From a virus, in IMG/VR virus record IMGVR_UViG_3300042923_001076, positions 1 through 25,492 of that record: 25,492 nt of DNA. The stretch is one strand, 5' to 3'. Below, piece after piece: positions 1 to 6,800 of the stretch. Each line of letters starts with the position of its first letter. The first letter of the stretch is position 1. Under the pieces are notes generated by a model that was not told the DNA's origin, did not search any database, and was given only the letters and a program-made list of their open reading frames with translations. Made by a program: the position numbers and the translations under genes.

Positions 1-1682
1 CTCTGAAATTCATCCATTGGAACAGGTTTGCTAAAAATATATCCTTGTATTTCATCACAAGAGATTTCCCTTAAGAAAGTTAATTCTTCCTTTGTTTCAA
101 CACCCTCAGCTACTACTTTCATTCCTAAACCATGGGCTAAATTCATAATTGATTTTACGATAAGAGCATCTGATTCATTGTTTGTAAGGTTTCGAATAAA
201 TGACTTATCAATTTTTAATACATCGAACTTAAATTGAGTTAAATAAGAAAGCGAAGAATACCCTTTACCAAAATCATCCAAAGATACTTTAATGCCATGT
301 TTCCTTAATATCTTAATCCTTGATTTTACTAGTTCCTGGTTATCTAATATGGAAGTTTCAGTTATTTCGATTTCTATCCATTCCCCATCTAGTTGAGTTT
401 TATTTAACACTTTTTCAACATTATCAATAAAATTCTTGGATAAAAAATGACCAGCAGAAACATTTATAGAAATCGGTACAAAAGGTATCCCTTTATTTTG
501 CCATGATTTAATTTGCATACAAACTGTTCGTAAAACCCATTGAGAAAGAGGATATATTAGTCCAGTTTCGTCTGCTATAGGAATAAATTCACTAGGTAAT
601 ATCATTCCCCATTCTGGGTGATTCCAACGAACTAAGGCCTCGGCACTTATAATTTCCCCTGTTTTCCCGTTTACTCGTGGTTGATAATACATCTCTAGCT
701 TATTTTCTTGTATAGCTAAGCGAAGGTCTTTTTCAAGTGAGAATCTTTTAAAAGTGTAAATATCCATTATTGGATTAAAAAAGGTATAGGTATTTCTTCC
801 TTTTGTTTTTGAACGATAGAGAGCGATATCTGCATTTTTCAATAATGATTTAAAGTCTTTACCATGCTGTGGATAAAAACTTATTCCTATACTAATAGTT
901 GTATAAAATTCATAATCATTTATTTGGAAGGGTGTCTCAGCGATATAATTTATAACGCTTTTAGCAAATAAATCTATAGCATCTTTTTTTATGAATTGCT
1001 TGTCCAAAATAATACTAAATTCATCGCCACCCACACGAGCTACAAATCCTTTGTTTTCAAAAATTTGAGCTAATCTTACAGATAATTCCTTAATTAATTG
1101 ATCTCCAATGGTGTGCCCTAATGTATCGTTTACATTTTTAAACCTGTCAATATCTAAATATAACAAGGCAAATGAGTTTTTATTGTTTTTAGTTTGCTCC
1201 AATAATTGTTCTATTTTTTTTCCGAAAAACCTTCGATTAGGAAGGTCAGTTAAATAATCATGATAAGCCATATGTTTTATAGCCTGTTCGTTAATCTTTT
1301 GTTCAGTAACATTACATGCATAGCCAACTAAACCATCATTAAAAGGAAATACCTTAACCTCCAGCCATTCTTTTGTTGGCTCATAGTAATCCTCAAATGA
1401 TATTGGGATTACTTCCTGCATAGCTTTATGGTAATAATGATAAAATTTTGACCCTATTGCTTCAGGAAGTACATCCCAAATAATTTTTCCAATAAGTTCA
1501 TCTCGACTTTTTCCAACAAAGTTTTCCATTTGTTTATTAGTATATTTTATAATCCAATTGCTCTCTAAAATAAAGAAACCATCAGTTATATTTTCTAAAA
1601 TTGCTTCGCTTTTTGGCAAAGTGAGTACCTTGTCTCTGTGTATTTCATCTTTTTTTAATAACTTATTTTTAAAAAAACTCAT
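1..1682 (-). CDS. PAS-GGDEF-EAL c-di-GMP cyclase/phosphodiesterase (3' end cut by window)
   Basis: I translated this gene by hand from the ATG at 1682, preceded by AAGGTGA; it stays open to base 1, giving about 560 residues. Residues about 26-130 look like a PAS sensor. The GGDEF domain carries an intact GGDEF at 218-222. The EAL domain starts near 320 with EAL at 348-350, followed by the family's other catalytic stretches: NVSAGHF, EITETS, DDFGKGYSSL, LKIDKSF and AEGVET. The stretch ends at SKPVP, close to the normal end of EAL domains, so only a few residues are missing. The product-inhibition RxxD site before GGDEF is absent (ENKG sits there). No membrane segment is seen, so it is probably cytoplasmic. 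By family knowledge, GGDEF makes c-di-GMP from GTP and EAL hydrolyses it; with both motif sets intact the net activity cannot be told. The leader holds a c-di-GMP riboswitch, which supports the assignment. Confidence 0.95.
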   Translation of the reverse strand, partial: MSFFKNKLLKKDEIHRDKVLTLPKSEAILENITDGFFILESNWIIKYTNKQMENFVGKSRDELIGKIIWDVLPEAIGSKFYHYYHKAMQEVIPISFEDYYEPTKEWLEVKVFPFNDGLVGYACNVTEQKINEQAIKHMAYHDYLTDLPNRRFFGKKIEQLLEQTKNNKNSFALLYLDIDRFKNVNDTLGHTIGDQLIKELSVRLAQIFENKGFVARVGGDEFSIILDKQFIKKDAIDLFAKSVINYIAETPFQINDYEFYTTISIGISFYPQHGKDFKSLLKNADIALYRSKTKGRNTYTFFNPIMDIYTFKRFSLEKDLRLAIQENKLEMYYQPRVNGKTGEIISAEALVRWNHPEWGMILPSEFIPIADETGLIYPLSQWVLRTVCMQIKSWQNKGIPFVPISINVSAGHFLSKNFIDNVEKVLNKTQLDGEWIEIEITETSILDNQELVKSRIKILRKHGIKVSLDDFGKGYSSLSYLTQFKFDVLKIDKSFIRNLTNNESDALIVKSIMNLAHGLGMKVVAEGVETKEELTFLREISCDEIQGYIFSKPVPMDEFQ

Positions 1683-1745
1683 GTATCTTAATCACCTTTT
1701 TAGTTTTATTACCAGTTTTCACCTCTACTACACATTCAATACAAT

Positions 1746-1784
1746 AAAAAAAGTGGTGCCCCAAAAATAGAGTAGCCACTTTTT
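1746..1784 (-). terminator. Riboswitch expression platform: intrinsic terminator in the GGDEF-EAL leader
   Basis: On the minus strand, arm AAAAAGTGG (1784-1776) pairs with CCACTTTTT (1756-1748), and the right arm runs on into T residues. It lies between the c-di-GMP aptamer and the start codon at 1682. The AGTGG of its 5' arm can alternatively pair with CCACT (1805-1801) at the 3' edge of the aptamer, which would give a competing antiterminator. That arrangement suggests ligand-favoured termination, but the direction of switching is inferred. Confidence 0.7.
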
Positions 1785-1804
1785 GTTTAATGTTGGTCGC
1801 AGTG

Positions 1805-1890
1805 GTATCGGTAGCTGGCTGACATGGATTAGTATCCTTTAGTCACTTTGCTTTGCGTCACCACCTTTTGATGGGTTTGCCATTTTCAAG
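1805..1890 (-). promoter_or_regulatory. Cyclic-di-GMP-I (GEMM-I) riboswitch aptamer
   Basis: Read on the minus strand, the hallmark segments of the GEMM-I class appear in order: GGCAAACC (1881-1874), a short hairpin with an A-rich tetraloop, the conserved GACGCAAAGC (1859-1850), a CTAA-containing stem, and CAGCCAGCTACCG (1821-1809). It sits about 120 nt upstream of the GGDEF-EAL start codon, about 10-20 nt after the predicted transcription start, and is followed by a terminator. Gene context (c-di-GMP metabolism) agrees with the ligand. Recognition is from consensus memory; no covariance search was run. Confidence 0.87.
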
Positions 1891-1907
1891 AAGAAATTCC
1901 AAATCCT

Positions 1908-1936
1908 ATATTAGTCTTTTTTTTCTATAAAATCAA
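1908..1936 (-). promoter_or_regulatory. Sigma-A-like promoter of the riboswitch/GGDEF-EAL transcript
   Basis: On the minus strand, -35 TTGATT (1936-1931) and -10 TAATAT (1913-1908) are separated by exactly 17 bp. Transcription would start near 1901, just ahead of the aptamer, so the riboswitch would lie at the 5' end of the mRNA. Confidence 0.7.
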
Positions 1937-1978
1937 TTAGATAACTTTCGCATTGCAGTGGAATTAATATATCTAATT
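1935..1978. repeat. 9-bp inverted repeat upstream of the GGDEF-EAL promoter
   Basis: AATTAGATA (1935-1943) and TATCTAATT (1970-1978) are perfect inverted copies. The left arm overlaps the -35 box of the minus-strand promoter. It could be an operator; AT-rich chance occurrence is also possible. Confidence 0.3.
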
Positions 1979-2007
1979 CTTAAACTAACCTGCTTCGTTC
2001 GTATTAT

Positions 2008-2050
2008 AAGGTTAGCCAGAATGCTAAATATTTCTGGTTGACCTTTTTTT
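2008..2050 (+). terminator. Strong plus-strand hairpin with T tract at the left edge of the IS110 element
   Basis: A 14-bp stem with two G-U wobbles is formed by 2008-2021 and 2032-2045 around a 10-nt loop, and is followed by an unbroken T run to 2050. It looks like an intrinsic terminator on the plus strand. No plus-strand gene is visible before it. It could shield the IS from readthrough, or be the site the IS inserted beside. Its right arm contains the TTGACC used as -35 by the next promoter. Confidence 0.65.
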
Positions 2051-2067
2051 ATATGGTCTTATTATAA
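2038..2067 (+). promoter_or_regulatory. Promoter for the IS110 non-coding RNA/transposase
   Basis: TTGACC (2038-2043) and TATTAT (2060-2065) are 16 bp apart; TTATAA (2062-2067) is an alternative -10 at 18 bp. Transcription would start near 2070-2075, right at the beginning of the structured non-coding region. The -35 probably lies outside the element in the left flank. Confidence 0.6.
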
Positions 2068-2069
2068 CA

Positions 2070-2250
2070 GTAGCCAGGGTAGAACGTAACTGCTCGTGGG
2101 GCTACGACCCCGTCAGCTAAACGGTTCGCCCCCTACTTGTAGAAACATGATTGAGGCTGGTTGGGACTTAGATCTCGTATAACAAGCGAAGCTGTGACAC
2201 TGCATGGAGGATTTAGGGGTACTGGCAAATCACTAGTTTAGGAGGAGGAT
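2070..2250 (+). ncRNA. Candidate IS110 bridge RNA (5' non-coding region)
   Basis: About 180 nt of GC-richer, non-coding sequence lie between a good promoter and the transposase start, matching the position and approximate length of bridge RNAs in the IS110 subgroup. Visible pairings include GTAGCC (2070-2075) with GGCTAC (2100-2105), GGGG with CCCC (2098-2101/2108-2111), CCCCTA with TAGGGG (about 2129-2134/2214-2219) closing a large domain, and ACTGG with CTAGT (2221-2225/2233-2237). Some are mutually exclusive, so the true fold is unknown. CAGCTAA (2114-2120) is complementary to TTAGCTG (3616-3622) next to the proposed right end, and TATAACA (2178-2184) repeats LE bases 2063-2069; both are possible guides but near chance level. 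Confidence 0.6.
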
Positions 2251-2255
2251 TTGGA

Positions 2256-3491
2256 ATGAATCCAGTCGTTGGTCTGGATATTTCAAAAGGGGAAAGTCAA
2301 GTTCAAGCATTTTTAGATAAAGGCAAACCATACCGTAAGAGTTTTAAAGTATCTCATACTATTGAGGGGTTAAGTTATCTTGTGTCGTTTCTGGATGATG
2401 TAAAAAAAGAGTCTGGTAAAAAGCCTTCAATCATTCTAGAAGCTACGGGGCATTATCAAACTCCTGTTGTTCATTATTTGGAAGAGCGAGGTTATTTGTT
2501 AATTATTATCAATCCGTTGATCTCATACAAAGCAAGAGGTTCAAGTTTAAGAAAAGTAAAAACAGATGCCATAGACGCCTATCTTCTTTGTGAGTTGTTC
2601 TATAAAGAGGAATTAGAGCCTTATAAAAAGCGTGGTGTCCAGTTATTAAATCTACGCAACCTTACTAGGCAACATGAAAATATAACTGGAGTGATGATTC
2701 AAACAAAGCTTCAATTTCAGGCAGTGCTTGAACAAGTGTTTCCTGAATATAAAGGGGTTTTTGGAGATTTATATTCGGTGGTGTCACTATTAACTCTTTC
2801 AGAGTTCCCTTCTTCTGAGGATATTTTGAATGCAAGCGAAGAAGTAATTACAGACAAGATAAATGGTCTTTGTAAGAGTCGATCAAGCAGGTGGGCAAAG
2901 GAAAAAGCGATTCAACTTAAAGCTGCGGCTGCACGTAATCCTTTTGAAAAGACAGTCTATCAGAGTCATATTTTAAGCCTTGGTATGTATATTAAAATGA
3001 TTCTTCAATACAAAGAGCATCTAGCAAAGTTAGAGTCAGAGATAGATGCCCTCGCTAAAGGTATTGAAGAATATAATATCATCAAATCTATTCCTGGTAT
3101 TGGAGAAAAAATCGCTGCAACGATTATTTCAGAGATTGGGGAGATAGATAGATTTAATGACCCTAAAAAGCTTGTAGCATTCGCTGGAGTTGATCCTAGT
3201 GTCTTTGAATCTGGTAAGTTTACAGCCACAAAGAATCGAATCACAAAACGAGGGTCAAGTAGGCTTCGTCACGCCTTATATATGGCTGTTCGTTGTGCGA
3301 TTCGTGATTGCCGTAAAAAGAAAACAACGGATGAAATCATCCCTCGCAACATGAAAATGCGAGAGTTTTACGACAAGAAACGTGGCGAAGGAAAACCCTT
3401 TAAAGTAGCTGTAATTGCATGTGTAAATAAACTCTTACATTGGATATTTGCCCTTTTAAAGAACAGAACCACTTTCCAAGATATAGCTTAG
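2256..3491 (+). CDS. IS110-family transposase/recombinase (DEDD)
   Basis: The product has 411 residues, usual for the family. The N-terminal RuvC-like DEDD domain shows D8 (GLDIS), E62 (LEATGHY), D104 and D107 (KTDAIDAY). The C-terminal Transposase_20 region includes the helix-hairpin-helix-like SIPGIGEKIAATI, then LVAFAGVDPS, a Ser-Gly (FESGKF) and TKRGSSRLRHALY; by family knowledge this domain supplies the catalytic serine used with the DEDD site. Family members cut and rejoin DNA under guidance of a bridge RNA that pairs with target and donor. The start is well supported by AGGAGGAGG seven bases upstream of ATG. The gene is intact, so the element may be active. It is transcribed away from the GGDEF-EAL gene and toward the phage block, opposite to the phage genes. 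Confidence 0.96.
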   Translation: MNPVVGLDISKGESQVQAFLDKGKPYRKSFKVSHTIEGLSYLVSFLDDVKKESGKKPSIILEATGHYQTPVVHYLEERGYLLIIINPLISYKARGSSLRKVKTDAIDAYLLCELFYKEELEPYKKRGVQLLNLRNLTRQHENITGVMIQTKLQFQAVLEQVFPEYKGVFGDLYSVVSLLTLSEFPSSEDILNASEEVITDKINGLCKSRSSRWAKEKAIQLKAAAARNPFEKTVYQSHILSLGMYIKMILQYKEHLAKLESEIDALAKGIEEYNIIKSIPGIGEKIAATIISEIGEIDRFNDPKKLVAFAGVDPSVFESGKFTATKNRITKRGSSRLRHALYMAVRCAIRDCRKKKTTDEIIPRNMKMREFYDKKRGEGKPFKVAVIACVNKLLHWIFALLKNRTTFQDIA

Positions 3492-3503
3492 AACCAAAAT
3501 AAA

Positions 3504-3552
3504 CCAAATAACACAAAACCTTCCAAAACCAAAATAACGGAAGGTTATTTGG
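3504..3552. repeat. Inverted repeat/hairpin in the IS110 3' non-coding region
   Basis: AACCTTCC (3517-3524) pairs perfectly with GGAAGGTT (3539-3546). CCAAAT (3504-3509) with ATTTGG (3547-3552) extends the stem across a bulge. No T tract follows, so it is not a classical terminator. It may protect the transposase mRNA 3' end or be a structural part of the right end. Confidence 0.5.
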
Positions 3553-3644
3553 CATGCACATTTTTAGTATAGCATGATATATTTTAAGTTTTTAATGAAA
3601 AATATTGACAAACTATTAGCTGGTTTAGTTAAAGAAAAGTTGAT

Positions 3645-3672
3645 AAAAAAGCACCCTATCATTCAGAGCGCT
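3645..3672 (-). terminator. Intrinsic terminator at the end of the phage late operon
   Basis: On the minus strand, AGCGCTC (3672-3666) pairs with GGGTGCT (3656-3650) with G-U wobbles, and the stem runs into six T. The 5' arm begins inside the last codons of the 55-aa ORF. Confidence 0.75.
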
Positions 3673-3826
3673 TCTTTTTGCGATATTCCTCAATCATTTT
3701 TTCCTCTTCGATGAATTCAATCATTCTGGCATTCACCCAAGTTGCTTTCCAATTTCTTTTTGTTTGTTTAATTGAAGACCTTGGAGAGCAATAATAACAC
3801 CAAGTATCCCCACAATAACAGTCCAT
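3659..3826 (-). CDS. Small Cys-rich phage protein (55 aa, possible zinc knuckle)
   Basis: ATG at 3826 to TGA at 3659. The protein begins MDCYCGDTWCYYC, a compact CxC-x4-C-x2-C cluster that could bind zinc, followed by a basic/aromatic stretch and a highly charged helix ending in KKKRSE. Short proteins with CxCGDTxC-type starts occur in phages of Gram-positive hosts (family memory only). It lies directly downstream of the tail-fibre gene, and its stop codon is embedded in an intrinsic terminator, as expected for the last gene of the operon. The best Shine-Dalgarno (AAGGGG) is rather far (about 16 nt) from this ATG and better placed for an overlapping frame, which lowers confidence. Function is unknown. 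Confidence 0.55.
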   Translation of the reverse strand: MDCYCGDTWCYYCSPRSSIKQTKRNWKATWVNARMIEFIEEEKMIEEYRKKKRSE

Positions 3827-3834
3827 GTTTTCAA
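3733..3834 (-). CDS. Alternative overlapping ORF: 33-aa single-TM peptide
   Basis: TTG at 3834 lies 8 nt after AAGGGG and opens a frame encoding one strongly hydrophobic segment (WTVIVGILGVIIAL) followed by a short polar, basic tail. It overlaps the 55-aa ORF completely in another frame. It resembles small membrane peptides found near phage lysis genes, but at 33 residues it is shorter than usual holins. Either frame, or both, may be translated. Confidence 0.3.
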   Translation of the reverse strand: MKTWTVIVGILGVIIALQGLQLNKQKEIGKQLG

Positions 3835-3849
3835 ACCATCATCCCCTTG

Positions 3850-3878
3850 AATAAAAATAGAGAGCATAGTAGGCTCTC
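3850..3878 (-). terminator. Intrinsic terminator after the tail-tip gene
   Basis: GAGAGC (3878-3873) and GCTCTC (3865-3860) form a 6-bp stem with a 7-nt loop, followed on the minus strand by TATTTTTATT. It separates the 1659-aa tail gene from the small ORF, whose ribosome binding site begins just after the T tract. Confidence 0.7.
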
Positions 3879-3894
3879 CAAATGTTTTATTTTT

Positions 3895-6800
3895 TTAAGC
3901 AGTCCTTTTCCACATATATACTGTTATATATGGTTGTAAATTATTATGGGCAGCGCCCCCACCAGCACTTCCAGTCACACCCGTTTTATCAATAATGTTT
4001 GGGTAGTTCCTGTTCGTACCGTCTCCTACCCCAGAGCCAGAAGAACCATAAGTAGTATGGGTGTGTGCTGGTATCTCAGAAGTGGTTAATGTGTGTGTCT
4101 TTGCTCCCCCAGTTTTCTCTACAGTGTTAAATGATGTATCACCTGTATTTATACCAACTAAAGTTCTACCTGAAGCAAATGCTACCCAAGTACCACCGAA
4201 TAATGTAGCTGGACTAGTTGAAACAACAGACATGTATATTGCACCGACTGGATAAACAGTGTCTAATATTGTTTTACCTCTTTGGTAAATGTCACCAGAA
4301 ATTTTGAGTGATGCATCCACATACAGTTCAAGGAAACTTTGCCACGTACCATAAATATTATTAAAGTGTTGTAGTTTTAACTTTTTTTCCGATACGTGAA
4401 ATTCTATTGAACCATCCTCGGTTTTATCTGCCTTTAAGTTTTGCATTCTTAATCTTGTATACCCTTCAGTGTTTACGGGTTTTCTAATCTCAACAATAGG
4501 AGATGATAGATTTCCGCTGAAATCACCTGTTACCCCTGATATATTACCTGCTATCACATTACCTAAATCGGCAGATAAGGCACTTAATTTTTCCACACTG
4601 AATACATCAGATAGCATTTTCGTTTCTGTCCAAAGTCCATTCCATTTATAAATACCTATTACTTTTCCATTGCTGTCTGTTTTAAACCAAGTTGCATTAG
4701 TTGCCGGATTGCTAGGAGCAGTAGGGCCCATATGAGCAATTCCGTCTGCCCCCTTTGGGCCTGTTGGGCCTACTGGACCTGTTGGACCTGTTGGGCCTGT
4801 TGAACCCTTCCCACCAGTGATGCAAGCAGGATTACTATATACAACAGTACCACTCGTATAAACTGTCTTTGTTCTACTCCAAATATACCTTCCGTCAACC
4901 CACGTAGGAGAAGTTGTCTGCCATGCTCCGCCTGTTTGAGTTGTTGCAGAAGTAGACAAGTAATATTCCACATCAACTGAAGAGATCCCATTACCTGTTG
5001 AACCTTGCCCACCAGAAACACATATAGGGTTAGTTGTGGATGTTGAAGCATCAGAATAAGTTATAATACTCCTAGTCCACATGAATTTTCCATCAGCCCA
5101 TGTTGGGACTGTCGTACCCCATGCACCTCCAACTTGAGAGGTACTTGAAGTTGATAGGTAATATTGTTCTACTATTGAGGTTATTCCTTTACCATTTGAT
5201 CCCTTAGCTCCTGTTATGCATACAGCATTGCTGTAGGAAGTTGAACTATCAGTGTATACTGTCTTTGTTCTTGACCACATATATTTACCATCAGCCCATG
5301 CTGGAGCAGTTGTTGACCATGCCCCTCCTGCTAAAGCTGTGGCAGATGTAGAAAGGTAATATTCAACATCTACAGAGGTTATTCCTTTTCCTCCATCACC
5401 TTTAGGACCTTGAGGACCTTGAGGCCCTTGAGGCCCTTGAGATCCTGTGACGTTCACTGGTGTTGTTGTCGATGTTGATGAATCTGTATATGTGATTATA
5501 CTTCTTGTCCACATGTACCTGCCATCAATCCAAGCAGGAGGAGTACCCACCCATGATCCTCCAGTTTGAGTTGTTGCTGATGTTGAAAGGTAGTATTGTT
5601 CAACAATTGAAGTAACACCTTTCCCAGTATCTCCTTTTTCACCTTTTGCTCCCGTAATACAAACGGCTGTGCTTTCAGATGTAGTACTATCCGTATATGT
5701 TGTGACCGTTTTTGACCACATATATTTGCCATCAACCCAAGTTGGTGCGGTAGTTGTCCAAGCCCCTCCTGTTAATGACGTTGCAGAGGTGGACAGGTAG
5801 TACTGAACATCAACTTTAGTTATCCCTTTACCTGAATTACCAGTAGATCCTTGAGCGCCAGTAACACATATAGGAGTAGTTGTTAGAGAAGTAGAATCTG
5901 AATATGTTATTATGCTTCTCGTCCATATAAATTTACCATCAACCCATGCAGGAGCTGTTGTACTCCAAGCACCACCAGCTTGAGATGATGAAGACGTTGA
6001 TAAATAATATTGTTCTACTATAGATGATACTCCTTTTCCAGTATCACCCTTTTCGCCTTTCGCACCTGTAATGCAGGCAGGATTACTTTCAATAGTTGAG
6101 TTATCAGTATACTTTGTGATTGTTTTACTCCACATATATTTACCATCAGACCAAGCTGGAGCAGTAGTAGTCCAAGAACCTCCAACTAATGAAGATGATG
6201 ATGTTGATAAATAATATTGAACATCTACAGATGAGATACCTTTTCCCGTAGGCCCTGCAGATCCTGTCACACAGATAGGTAATGTTGTGGATGTTGTATT
6301 ATCTGTGTAAGTTATAGTGCTTCTTGTCCACATAAATCTTCCTTCGACCCAAGCTGGCGATGTATTAACCCATGTGCCTCCTGTTTGTGTAGTCGCTGAT
6401 GTTGATAAATAATATTGTTCAATGATAGATGAAATACCTTTTCCTGCCTCACCCTTTTCTCCTTTATCACCCTTAACCTTATTCCAAGTATATGCTGCTA
6501 CATTATTACTATCTGCTTGGATGAAATCTACATATGTGCCGATCCAGATCCCAACATTTTCCCCATTATTTGCAGTAAATGTAGATCCTCCATCATCTGA
6601 ATATTTGACATGCAAGTATGATGTCTTACCTTCAGGCCCTATCTCACCCGGAATCCCATCATTACCTTTTATTAATGACCATTTATAAGATGCATAACCA
6701 GTTGGAGCTGATGAAGTTGTTGTTGTAGCAATTCCGATATATAATGCTCCTGTTGGCACATCTGTCATAGGGTTTCCGTTACTATTTGCACTATATTTTA

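Larger units (their letters stand above)
2055..3624 (+). mobile_element. IS110-family insertion sequence (ends approximate)
   Basis: It comprises a DEDD transposase gene with a long structured 5' non-coding region and a short 3' one, the layout of the IS110 subgroup. No terminal inverted repeats were seen, which is normal for that subgroup. The proposed ends rest on TGGT occurring at both 2054-2057 and 3621-3624, each 10 nt after a TTGAC(A/C) box. Joining 3624 to 2058 in a circular form would place TTGACA (3605-3610) 16 bp before TATTAT, recreating the junction promoter known for IS110 circles. The presence of an IS110 element is secure; the exact boundaries are a hypothesis. Confidence 0.6.

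Noticed and set aside
1558-1770. 70-aa plus-strand ORF
   Set aside because: Antisense to the PAS region and leader of the GGDEF-EAL gene.
3733-3834. 33-aa membrane peptide as the phage holin
   Set aside because: Too short for known holin classes and no endolysin gene is adjacent; kept only as a low-confidence ORF.
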